From a bacterium (lineage in GTDB: Bacteria > Patescibacteriota > Saccharimonadia > Saccharimonadales > UBA4665): DNA of 38,854 nt. The stretch is taken from NCBI GenBank assembly GCA_021799595.1, contig JAJZAF010000009.1, positions 1 through 38,854 on the forward strand, in the 5' to 3' direction. The notes beneath the pieces were generated by a model. The model searched no databases and was not told where the DNA came from. It was given only the letters and a program-made list of their open reading frames with translations. Position numbers and translations under genes: made by a program. The number at the start of each line of letters is the position of its first letter. The stretch's first letter is position 1. This document shows, in pieces, positions 31,166 to 38,854 of the stretch.

Positions 31166-32355
31166 TGTCTGATCGAGTTGTTATAAAAGTTGACCATATA
31201 AGTAAGACGTTTAGACTACCACATGAAAGAGCTGGCTCAATTAAAAACATGTTAGTCGGCTTTGCTAAAAGAAAACGAGGATATGAAATACAGAAAGTAC
31301 TCAACAATATATCATTCGAGATCAAAGATGGTGATTTTTTTGGTATTGTTGGACGAAACGGTTCTGGTAAATCGACACTCTTGAAAATTCTAGCCGGGAT
31401 TTACATGCCCACAGAGGGCTCTATAGCTATCAACGGTAAACTAACACCATTCATTGAACTTGGCGTAGGTTTTAATCCGGATCTAACCGGTCGAGAAAAT
31501 GTTTTCTTAAACGGTTCACTACTTGGCTTTAATCGCAAAGAAATGAAAGCAATGTATGATAGCATAGTCGAATTTGCTGAACTTGAGCGTTTCATGGATC
31601 AAAAACTTAAAAATTACTCTTCTGGTATGCAGGTACGCCTTGCATTCTCAATAGCTATTCGTGCGAATACACCCATATTACTTCTTGACGAAGTGCTAGC
31701 AGTAGGCGATGAAGCATTTCAAAAAAAATGTAGCAATTTCTTCAATGATATTAAGAAAGACAAAAGCAGGACAATCGTATTAGTTACGCATAGTATGGAT
31801 TCAGTCAGGCGTTATTGTGATAGAGCAATGTTATTAGAAAAAGGCAAAATTGTTACATTGGGCGATCCCAATGAGGTCGCAGATGATTATTCAAAGCAAT
31901 TTATCAATACCACAGCTACCTCGACCAAAAAGAAGCACAGGTACGGCACAGGCGAGGTAGTTTATCAAAATATAAGACATATATTGACAAAAGAGTGGTT
32001 TATTTTGGATTTCGATATCTCAAACAAAACCAAAAACAACTACGATAGTGTCACTATGGGATTTGACTTTTGCGTCGATGGTGACATTATAATAGGAAAC
32101 GATACACGATTCATGAAAAACTACAAATCAGGCATTAGTTTAGCTGCTAACTCCAAAAAACATTTTACCTTGAAGTTTCCTAATAATTTTGGCAAACACC
32201 ATTTTACGCTCAACACCAACATAACCACCGAAAATGGCGTCAACGTTACAGACCAACTACGACCAGCGCTAGAGTTTGACTCAAACAACATCGGGTTCAG
32301 CGACGCATGGGAGGTTCTTTCTTTTCCAGAAATAACAGAAAACGATAAAGACTGA
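31165..32355 (+). CDS. ABC transporter ATPase with C-terminal carbohydrate-binding domain (Wzt/TagH-like)
   Basis: The ATPase domain (residues about 1-245) has Walker A GRNGSGKST (about 61-69), signature YSSGMQVRLAFSIA (about 150-163), Walker B ILLLDEVLAVGDE and the H-loop in THSMDSV. GFNPDLTGRENVFLNG is typical of the polysaccharide subfamily. A C-terminal domain (about 260-396) is beta-rich, as in Wzt proteins that recognise the modified end of the glycan before export (VTMGFDFCVDGDIIIGND, HHFTLNTNITTENG). It pairs with the permease by start-stop overlap. It is followed at once by a glycosyltransferase. Confidence 0.9.
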   Translation: MSDRVVIKVDHISKTFRLPHERAGSIKNMLVGFAKRKRGYEIQKVLNNISFEIKDGDFFGIVGRNGSGKSTLLKILAGIYMPTEGSIAINGKLTPFIELGVGFNPDLTGRENVFLNGSLLGFNRKEMKAMYDSIVEFAELERFMDQKLKNYSSGMQVRLAFSIAIRANTPILLLDEVLAVGDEAFQKKCSNFFNDIKKDKSRTIVLVTHSMDSVRRYCDRAMLLEKGKIVTLGDPNEVADDYSKQFINTTATSTKKKHRYGTGEVVYQNIRHILTKEWFILDFDISNKTKNNYDSVTMGFDFCVDGDIIIGNDTRFMKNYKSGISLAANSKKHFTLKFPNNFGKHHFTLNTNITTENGVNVTDQLRPALEFDSNNIGFSDAWEVLSFPEITENDKD

Positions 32356-34188
32356 ATGAAAAGTTCTCATCCATTAGTTTCATGTATAGTTCCTGTCTAT
32401 AATGCAGAAAAATATTTAGACCAAGGCATAAAATCATTGCTTACACAAACATATGGCAACCTAGAGATTCTTCTTGTAGATGATCAAAGCAACGATAATA
32501 GCTGGAATATTTGCAAAAAGTATTCAGAAAAATACCCAAACATCCTAGCATTTAGAAATAACTATAACTCTGGAGGTCCATTACGCAGTAGAGAAAGGGG
32601 CATTAAGGAATGTCATGGCGAATGGGTGACCTTCATGGACTGCGATGATTACGTAAAACCAAAATACATTGAGCACTTATTAGAGGCAACATTTAAAGGA
32701 AAATATGATATTGCAGTGACGGGTCATTCTAAAATGTACTCAGACGGCAGAACGGAAAAGTTTTTTTGGAAAAGCTATTATCAAACAACCGAGCAACGTC
32801 TATGTAGTTTTTATCATCATTTTTTAACCAAGAATTTTTGGACAGACCCAACTGATACTGTCGGACAGAATCTAATAAGAACAAGTATTTGCAAAAAAAC
32901 AGACATATCAAAGTACTCAAATCTTATTTATGCTGAAGACACACTAATGGCACTAGCTTTTTTATCAAACTCAAAGAAGGGTGTCAATTTTGTAGACAAA
33001 CACGATTTCATATGGCGTCAAGTTGAAGGATCAGGCTCACATGGTGGTTTCTCTAGTCGAGCGAACCAAACTGAGTTTCTTAATGCTTGTATGGATATAT
33101 TTCATCGTCCAGACATTTATAGTGTTATAAATCGAGTAAGCCCGTTGATTTCCATAATAATCCCTGTTTATAACGTTGAGCCATATCTAGCAGTTTGTTT
33201 AAAAAGTATTATTAATCAAACCTACGAAAACCTAGAAATAATTATTGTAAATGACGGTTCCACCGATAAGTCACAAAAAATAATAAATGAATATAAGAGA
33301 AAAGACCATAGAATTGTTGCTCTTAAGCAAAAAAACAACGGACTCAACATGGCACGTGCTGCTGGGTCTAAACTTGCTAAAGGTGAATATATTGCATTTG
33401 TGGATAGCGATGACATTGTACATAAAGATTACATCAGAGATATGTATGAAAATTTAATAGAAAACGACGTAGATATTTCAATTATTGGTTATAAAGACTT
33501 TGTTGATGAAGCCGAGGTTAATAAGTTTAATGTGCCACGTAGTGCTAGCACAAAACAGGTTATCAAAAGCAACAAAGAATCAGTAAAATATTATCTCGGA
33601 GATATAGCAAGCGTGCCTAATATTCACCAGATGACAGCGTGGGGAAAATTGTACAGAGCGGATTTAATCAAGAGAACAGATTGGCTCTTCTCCAACTACG
33701 GAAGACATGAAGATGACTTCGAAACGTTGCAGTGGTACAGTAAAGTTACTAAAGGCATAGTAGCTACCTCTGCTCAGCTGTACTACTATAGGAAAAATCC
33801 CAAATCAATTACTCACAAACCTCAACACAATATTAATCCTGATGGTAAATCCTTAAACTACTTTGAGACTATCTATGAATTGTATGAGAAGAAAAAAAGT
33901 TTTCTCGATGATTCATCACTAGATATAGCAATTCTAAACAACCTAGCCCATACTAATCGTGCTCAAGTAAACAATTTTTTCTCCAACAGGCAACTAGATA
34001 AAGACAACATAGTTGAGGCAACAAACAACTGGAACAAAATAATAAAAGAGTACAATAAGCAAATTCAACTTAGAGATCAAATAATAACGCAACAAAAAAG
34101 AGAACTAGATAGTACATATAACTCGATTTCGTGGCGAATTTCAAAACCTCTTCGCATCATGAGAGCATTACTTCTAAAGCACAAGTAG
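32356..34188 (+). CDS. Tandem GT2 glycosyltransferase with two GT-A domains
   Basis: This 610-residue protein carries two complete GT2 domains in a row. Domain 1 (about 1-240) has VSCIVPVYNAEKYLDQGIKS, VDDQSNDNSW and MDCDDYVKPKY. Domain 2 (about 255-480) has ISIIIPVYNVEPYLAVCLKS, IVNDGSTDKSQ and FVDSDDIVHKDY. The C-terminal part (about 520-610) is a charged helical region with SISWRISKPLRI, the tail motif seen in wall-glycan polymerases. Two active sites may add two different sugars or elongate a repeat. It starts directly at the ATPase stop and the base composition is AT-rich like its neighbours. Confidence 0.88.
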   Translation: MKSSHPLVSCIVPVYNAEKYLDQGIKSLLTQTYGNLEILLVDDQSNDNSWNICKKYSEKYPNILAFRNNYNSGGPLRSRERGIKECHGEWVTFMDCDDYVKPKYIEHLLEATFKGKYDIAVTGHSKMYSDGRTEKFFWKSYYQTTEQRLCSFYHHFLTKNFWTDPTDTVGQNLIRTSICKKTDISKYSNLIYAEDTLMALAFLSNSKKGVNFVDKHDFIWRQVEGSGSHGGFSSRANQTEFLNACMDIFHRPDIYSVINRVSPLISIIIPVYNVEPYLAVCLKSIINQTYENLEIIIVNDGSTDKSQKIINEYKRKDHRIVALKQKNNGLNMARAAGSKLAKGEYIAFVDSDDIVHKDYIRDMYENLIENDVDISIIGYKDFVDEAEVNKFNVPRSASTKQVIKSNKESVKYYLGDIASVPNIHQMTAWGKLYRADLIKRTDWLFSNYGRHEDDFETLQWYSKVTKGIVATSAQLYYYRKNPKSITHKPQHNINPDGKSLNYFETIYELYEKKKSFLDDSSLDIAILNNLAHTNRAQVNNFFSNRQLDKDNIVEATNNWNKIIKEYNKQIQLRDQIITQQKRELDSTYNSISWRISKPLRIMRALLLKHK

Positions 34189-34206
34189 GCTATTATAATT
34201 ATAACA

Positions 34207-35238
34207 ATGGATAAAAACTTACCCCTGATATCAATACTTGTGTGTAATTTTAATTATGAAGCATATATTACGGATGCCCTAAAATCAGCTTTAAATCAAG
34301 ACTACAAGAACACCGAAATAGTGGTTATTGATGATGGTTCAACAGATAGATCACTGTCTGTTGTTAAAGATTTTGTTCGTAAACATCCTAGTCAAAAATT
34401 TATAGTACAAGCGAAAACAAAAAACGAAGGTGTATGTCGTACTCGTAATGACGCCATTAATATTTCAAAGGGAGAGTACTTCATTTTTTTAGATAGTGAT
34501 GACACTATGCCGCCAGACTACGTATCAAGTCTTTATGCGGTAGCTGTAGATAAGCAAGCAGATGTTGTTTATGGAGACGCAAGGCTTTTTGGTGATGAAG
34601 GCGGCAAGTCAAATGCGCCCGAGTACAACCCAGAAGAACTTTTGCTAGAGAACTATATAAACGTATCAGCACTTGTGAAAAAATCAAAAATAAAAGATCA
34701 TCGCTTTGATGAAAAGCTTAGCCTCGAATCGCATGAAGACTATGATTTCTGGGTTGGTCTTTCATTAGAAGGCCTTAAGTTTGTAAAAGCAAAAAACACA
34801 TATTTAAACTATCGTATACAAAGTCAATCTAGAAATAGCAACACCTTGGACTTTGAGACAAGAATGCTGACCTTTATAAATAGCTGGAGATACATCATAG
34901 AAAAGTATAGAAAACAATATACTATTCCAGACAAAATATTTTTTGCACAAATACAACACCAGGTTAAGCTGTTGGCTTCGGAACTAAAGAAATTAAATGA
35001 TATTATTCAAAATGACTTAGGTCCCGAAATGTTAAAAAGAGAGAAACACATCAATCACTTACAGCAGGCACTCGATAATAGTAAGATCCAACTAAATAAT
35101 CTTGAAGAACAACTTGAAAGCACGAAAAAGCAACTCAGCGAAATTTTAGTCTCAAAAGATTACCGCGTAGGACATTGGTTGCTCAGTAAGCTTAAAAAGG
35201 CGAGGAGGCCTTATAACATCAAGCACAAACTCTCTTAG
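34207..35238 (+). CDS. Glycosyltransferase, GT2 family, with C-terminal coiled coil
   Basis: In this 343-residue protein the GT-A domain (about 1-215) has ISILVCNFNYEAYITDALKS, VVIDDGSTDRSLSVV and FIFLDSDDTMPPDYV (the DxD site), plus ESHEDYDFWVGLSLEG. A predicted coiled coil covers about 260-320 (HINHLQQALDNSKIQLNNLE...). The tail KDYRVGHWLLSKLKKARRPY resembles the SxxYRxG motif after such coils. TATAAT at 34194-34199 lies 7 nt before the ATG without a Shine-Dalgarno. The TAG stop lies inside the left target duplication of the IS1595-like insertion, so the insertion just missed the coding sequence. Confidence 0.88.
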   Translation: MDKNLPLISILVCNFNYEAYITDALKSALNQDYKNTEIVVIDDGSTDRSLSVVKDFVRKHPSQKFIVQAKTKNEGVCRTRNDAINISKGEYFIFLDSDDTMPPDYVSSLYAVAVDKQADVVYGDARLFGDEGGKSNAPEYNPEELLLENYINVSALVKKSKIKDHRFDEKLSLESHEDYDFWVGLSLEGLKFVKAKNTYLNYRIQSQSRNSNTLDFETRMLTFINSWRYIIEKYRKQYTIPDKIFFAQIQHQVKLLASELKKLNDIIQNDLGPEMLKREKHINHLQQALDNSKIQLNNLEEQLESTKKQLSEILVSKDYRVGHWLLSKLKKARRPYNIKHKLS

Positions 35239-35239
35239 A

Positions 35240-36080
35240 GGGTATACCTACCAAGTTGGTGCAAGAATTAATGTTTTTCACAATATAACTTTGGTGAGCT
35301 GAATAACTCAGGTGTTGAAAATCTGAAGCAGAATTCTCTCACGTAATCTGGGAACTTCTCCTGTGATGTATGGTGGTACATACGTCTTATGAAGGTCCTT
35401 AGATTACCAAAGGTACCCTCATTTCGCTAGTATGAATAAACTCAAATTTCTTGTGTATGTCGCTAGTATGTTTCACTGGCCAGTACTCCTCGCTTTTCTT
35501 GTAAATCGAAGCTCCATCTGTCCATAGCTTAGCGCCTGGTTGGACTCTGTCAAACAGGAAGCAGTTGGATTCTAACCGGCCAGGATGCTGCCGCCAGATC
35601 AGCTCATAAGTTAGTTTACGGCTGCCGATCTGCTTGCCCATGAGTAAGCACCAGTCTTTGAAGTAAGCCTCGTCTAGCTGGACTATGGTCTCCAGTACAT
35701 GGTATTTCTCCGGTAAGTGATTACGGAATTGATCGTACCAATGCCGTACGGCCTTTTCGCTAAGCTGAGTTAAGGCCATGGTCTGTTTGACTGGTATGGC
35801 CTTAGTCCAGCACCACAGCAACATCCATCACTTCACCAATGGTAGTTTGAGGTTGTTAAGACAGGTATGAGAAGTAACACTGAACTTACAGCGACACCTT
35901 CTACGTCTATACCGAGTTTCGTACTTAATTGGATTGGACTTGCCACACTCCGGACAGTAAGGATACTTACTGCCAAAAAAGCCTGTTTTAAGTACTTTCT
36001 AATCTGTGTTTCACTAGGGATTTGCTTTAGATTGTACATGTCCATAGTCGTCCTCCTTATTATGGACTTGTATGATTACC
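35240..36080 (-). mobile_element. Decayed IS1595-type insertion sequence with 8-bp target duplication
   Basis: CTCTTAGA occurs immediately on both sides, at 35232-35239 and 36081-36088, as expected for the 8-bp target duplication of IS1595 elements. The ends are imperfect inverted repeats: GGGTATACCTACCAAGT at the left and, read from the right, GGTAATCATACAAGTCC. The 841-bp length suits a single-transposase element. It sits in the glycan operon between two glycosyltransferase genes. The transposase inside is broken. Confidence 0.75.
35268..36045 (-). pseudogene. Frameshifted IS1595-like (ISXO2-type) transposase
   Basis: Pieces read in order on the minus strand. The start is MDMYNLKQIPSETQIRKYLK (from 36045). 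A shift by one base follows, in an A-run near 35980, and the frame reads GFFGSKYPYCPECGKSNPIKY, the N-terminal zinc ribbon. An in-frame TGA occurs at 35830-35828. Then come WMLLWCWTKAIPV, IVQLDEAYFK (first Asp) and KLWTDGASIYK (second Asp). A further shift near 35430 leads to EGTFGNLRTFIRRMYHHTSQ and a TAA at 35268. All IS1595 parts are present, so the gene was complete and then decayed by small changes. Confidence 0.82.
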
Positions 36081-36111
36081 CTCTTAGATATACTTGTACT
36101 TGCAATAATAG

Positions 36112-38766
36112 ATGCTATTATTAACTAAAGTGACTGAGGACAAAAAAAGAGATACAAGGGTATTAATTATCTCTTGGGCACCTGTACCAACCCCGAAATA
36201 TCAGAAGATTGAGGGGAGTGGCCAAAGGTTTTTTGGTTTGGCTACAGGCTTAAGAAAAAATGGCATAGAGAATGTAACTATTGGAGTTGGGAACATATAT
36301 CCACTTGATGTGGATGAGGTGTCAGGTATAAAACTTTTTAACTATGATTTTAATGAATTTTTCATAAAAAAGCTGGCCGAATACGACACAATTATATTTA
36401 ACTATACTATTCATGGGTCTGCTTTTATAGCACAACACTTACCACAAAACACCCAAGTAATAATAGATGCATATGGACCAGCTTATATTGAGAATCTAGC
36501 AAGAGACCCCCAAGACCAAGTTGGTACATATGTCGGGAACCTAGCAGCGGTTAATGAAGTGTTTAATAAAGTTATGCCACGTGGCGACTATTTCTTGTAT
36601 GCAAACGACGCTCAAGAAAAATTTTATACGGGCGTACTTTCGGCCTTGGGTGTTATAAATCAATTTTCGTATCATACCAAAAGATTAATTCAAGTACCGT
36701 TTGGAATAGATAGACCTATAAAAGAGAATAGCTATAGCAATCCATATTTTAAATATGGTGTAAAAAAAGATGATTTTGTGCTCCTATGGTTCGGGGGTCT
36801 TTACCCGTGGTTTGACATCACAAAAATCCTCGATGCACTAAAAAACAGCAACAACAAAAACATAAAACTTGTTATTGTAGGTGGCAATAACCCACAAAAT
36901 CAGCATCCAGATTTTGTAAAGTACTATTACAGCACAATTGATTACATAAAAAGGAAAAAATTAGAATCTCGAGTCATTTTAATCGACTGGGTAGACTATA
37001 CAACTCGTCGAAAATACTACGAACATGCTGATATTATCATCAGCTTGAACCGTGAAAGTCATGAAAATATATATTCATGGAGAACCCGAGTTATGGACTA
37101 CGTGGGCAGCACTACGCCACTTATAACAAATGGGGGTGATCCACTATCGGAAGAGTTGATTAGCGTAGGTGCTGCTTTTAGGGTTAATCAAAACAGTAAA
37201 GATAACATTTTAGATACTGTTAATAATCTTTTTAAAAATAGAGCCTTGCTTACTGTTGCTAGCAAAAAGCTACAAAGACTCCAACCAAAGTACTATTGGG
37301 AAAACGTAACGAAAGAACTCGCTAGTGTAATAAATGCGCAATCAAGACCATACTATACTGAGCAGAAATTTCGTCAACAAAACAATATAACGGAAACATC
37401 ACAAACAAAACAGACATTTCTGCGTTCCCGATCTATAAAGTCTACAATCTATATTGTCATACAAAAGGTTCGAACTAACGGTGTTCGAGCAACATATAAA
37501 ATAATAAAAGATAAGATTCGCAGACGAGTAGCCTATGAGTATCATAAAAGATTTCCCAACAATGTTGCAGCAATAACGAAACCGAGAATTGTAATCGTCT
37601 CTAACCAATTAAATAACACCGGCGCACCTTTCGTTATTATGGACGTTGTCCGTAACATAAAAAGGCAGCACCCGGAACTGATAAAGAACATAAAGTTTAT
37701 AACTTTTACCCCCATAGAATCGACCAATGTTATAAAGTTAGAAAAATACGGCGTTGACGTAGAAGTATTCACGAATAGGGAATTGTCTCTTGCGCTTAAT
37801 AAAAACGACGTGGTTGTGTTCAACACATTTGCCATTCCGCAACCCACGGCTCTATCAGCTATACAGGCCATAAAAGACAATGTAGCAAAAAAGCTTTACT
37901 GGTACGGACATGAACATTCGCCAGACGGGTTTATTGATCCTGGCATTAAAAATGAGCTAAAGGTACTCTTAAAAAGAGATCAGGCAAAGGTGTATGCAGT
38001 GTCCGAAGCTACGCTGCGTGAATATATTAAGTTTTTTGAGACAAATAAAAATATCGAGAAAATGCCGTTTCCATTTTTGTTCCCGAAAGACAAATTCAGA
38101 GTAAGACTTGCTAAGGATTTTGATCAATTGCATTTTATTACAGTCGGTAGCTTAATGGATATGCGCAAAGGGCAATTCCCAATACTATATGCTTTTCTGG
38201 ATTTCTATAATAATTACTATAAGAAATCACCAAAGGAATACAGAAATTTTCATTTGGAGTTTATAGGGGCATATGAAAGAAGCGACTTAGAACCGAACGC
38301 AGCCTACCATGTAAAAAATATTAAAAAGCAGTTTGACTTATCAGCTTTGGGGCTAGATAGCCACATTTCTATAACAGAAGGCATCTCTCATGAAGAAGTC
38401 ATAAAAAAAATTGAAAATGCAAACGTAACAATATGCTACTCACTATACGAAGCTCTTGGCATCTTTGTATATGAAGGCATGGCAACAGGCCACCCAATTA
38501 TTCGTAACGATAGCGCTGGAAAGGATGAACAGCTTATTGATGGCAAGAATGGATTTGCTGTGTCGAGTAAAAATTTTGCTGGCCTTGTCGAGATAATTGA
38601 AAAGATTCTGAACAAACAAAAAACGTCCAACAATGATTTAGCAAAAATGTCCAAACTGTCAAATAAGATCGCTAAGCAAGCTACACAAAACAAGTATTTC
38701 ATTATAGATGACATTAATATTACGTATCGTACCAAGCTATTCCTTCATACGTCCACCCAGCATTGA
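36112..38766 (+). CDS. Large double glycosyltransferase with two GT4-like domains
   Basis: This 884-residue protein has an N-terminal GT-B unit (about 1-405; FGLATGLRKNGIENVTIGVG, VLLWFGGLYPWFDITKILDAL, NRESHENIYSWRTRVMDYVGS). A linker (about 410-490) leads to a second GT-B unit (about 495-875). Its markers are IVIVSNQLNNTGAPFVIMDV, YWYGHEHSPDGF, ITVGSLMDMRKGQ and CYSLYEALGIFVYEGMATG, the last being an E-x7-E-like motif. Such tandem enzymes often add alternate sugars to a wall polymer. The start is uncertain: the first ATG is at 36112, and a GTG 18 nt later is possible. It was probably the next gene of the operon before the IS insertion. Confidence 0.85.
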   Translation: MLLLTKVTEDKKRDTRVLIISWAPVPTPKYQKIEGSGQRFFGLATGLRKNGIENVTIGVGNIYPLDVDEVSGIKLFNYDFNEFFIKKLAEYDTIIFNYTIHGSAFIAQHLPQNTQVIIDAYGPAYIENLARDPQDQVGTYVGNLAAVNEVFNKVMPRGDYFLYANDAQEKFYTGVLSALGVINQFSYHTKRLIQVPFGIDRPIKENSYSNPYFKYGVKKDDFVLLWFGGLYPWFDITKILDALKNSNNKNIKLVIVGGNNPQNQHPDFVKYYYSTIDYIKRKKLESRVILIDWVDYTTRRKYYEHADIIISLNRESHENIYSWRTRVMDYVGSTTPLITNGGDPLSEELISVGAAFRVNQNSKDNILDTVNNLFKNRALLTVASKKLQRLQPKYYWENVTKELASVINAQSRPYYTEQKFRQQNNITETSQTKQTFLRSRSIKSTIYIVIQKVRTNGVRATYKIIKDKIRRRVAYEYHKRFPNNVAAITKPRIVIVSNQLNNTGAPFVIMDVVRNIKRQHPELIKNIKFITFTPIESTNVIKLEKYGVDVEVFTNRELSLALNKNDVVVFNTFAIPQPTALSAIQAIKDNVAKKLYWYGHEHSPDGFIDPGIKNELKVLLKRDQAKVYAVSEATLREYIKFFETNKNIEKMPFPFLFPKDKFRVRLAKDFDQLHFITVGSLMDMRKGQFPILYAFLDFYNNYYKKSPKEYRNFHLEFIGAYERSDLEPNAAYHVKNIKKQFDLSALGLDSHISITEGISHEEVIKKIENANVTICYSLYEALGIFVYEGMATGHPIIRNDSAGKDEQLIDGKNGFAVSSKNFAGLVEIIEKILNKQKTSNNDLAKMSKLSNKIAKQATQNKYFIIDDINITYRTKLFLHTSTQH

Positions 38767-38854
38767 TTGCTTGATCTCTCTCTATTGTGCTGTCAGTGTA
38801 AAAGTGCACGCTACCATTGTATAAACGATAAACAGGCGTATTAGTTGCTGTATC
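38720..38854 (-). CDS. 3' end of a surface or secreted protein with a DUF5648-like repeat (partial)
   Basis: On the minus strand 44 codons enter from the right edge and end at TAA (38722-38720). The residues VYRLYNGSVHFYTDSTIERD and then AGWTYEGIAWY match the DUF5648-type repeat (xVYRLYN..xxxHFYTxxxxExxxAxxxGWxxEGxAWY). This module sits at the C-terminus of many secreted lysins and adhesins of Gram-positive bacteria and probably binds the cell surface. The end overlaps the convergent glycosyltransferase by 47 bp. The catalytic or other N-terminal part is outside the window. Confidence 0.7.
   Translation of the reverse strand, partial: DTATNTPVYRLYNGSVHFYTDSTIERDQAINAGWTYEGIAWYDT

Noticed and set aside
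1-38854. CRISPR array or cas genes
   Set aside because: I saw no regularly spaced direct repeats and no Cas-like proteins.
1-38854. Genome-wide recoding of UGA in this organism
   Set aside because: TGA serves as a normal stop for several intact genes (for example the TraC-like and VirB4 genes of operon A at 7029-7027 and 5320-5318, with overlapping starts), so UGA is a stop codon here. Only the two transposase remnants have in-frame TGA.

Overview
The window looks like the replication-origin region of a Candidatus Saccharibacteria (TM7, Patescibacteria/CPR) chromosome or a close relative. The evidence is the combination of dnaA-dnaN-recF and rpmH-rnpA-yidC-jag with CPR-style type IV secretion (T4SS) operons of the PrgI / TraC-like / VirB4 type, secreted cell-wall hydrolases, wall-polysaccharide export genes and very compact gene spacing. 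No 16S rRNA is present, so the assignment is an inference from gene families and order.

Layout. 1-3.1 kb: a partial minus-strand gene, then a tight flavin redox operon (FMN-binding protein, ApbE flavin transferase, NqrB/RnfD-like membrane protein fused to a ferredoxin-reductase module). 3.1-4.8 kb: a cupin gene, tRNA-Thr(CGT), tRNA-Gly(CCC) and a decayed IS200/IS605 element. 4.8-9.7 kb (minus): T4SS operon A, read as pilin-like, pilin/VirB6 fusion, PrgI, TraC-like, VirB4, CHAP hydrolase. 9.7-13.9 kb (plus): dnaA, an oriC-like intergenic region with several DnaA boxes and a candidate DnaA-trio element, dnaN and recF. 13.9-24.0 kb (minus): T4SS operon B, read as PrgI, TraC-like, VirB4, a 1131-residue membrane protein with an M23-like tail, a transglycosylase/NlpC-P60 protein and a beta-propeller protein. 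24.1-25.5 kb: transposase remnants and a VapB/VapC-like module whose toxin is frameshifted. 25.5-27.5 kb: rpmH-rnpA-yidC-jag. 27.5-28.2 kb: an intact Phd/YefM-PIN toxin-antitoxin pair. 28.2-38.8 kb: a surface-glycan locus with two minus-strand glycosyltransferases, divergent ABC exporter genes (Wzm/Wzt or TagG/TagH type) and three large glycosyltransferases. A decayed IS1595-type element with an intact 8-bp target duplication interrupts this locus. At the right edge is the end of a minus-strand gene carrying a DUF5648-like repeat.

How the genes work together. The two T4SS operons share the core order PrgI / TraC-like / VirB4, so they look like paralogous machines. Each has its own wall hydrolases for crossing peptidoglycan, and they bracket the replication genes. 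No VirD4 coupling protein or relaxase is visible, so a protein-export or cell-contact role is as likely as conjugation. The glycan cluster would build and export a wall polymer. The flavin operon could move electrons from NAD(P)H through a membrane flavoprotein to an FMN domain outside the membrane.

Several genes (dnaA, rpmH, yidC, prgI-B, the Phd-like antitoxin, the ABC permease, one glycosyltransferase) have a -10-like hexamer 7-12 nt before the start codon and no Shine-Dalgarno, suggesting leaderless transcripts. Genes inside operons mostly have a Shine-Dalgarno or overlap the previous stop codon.
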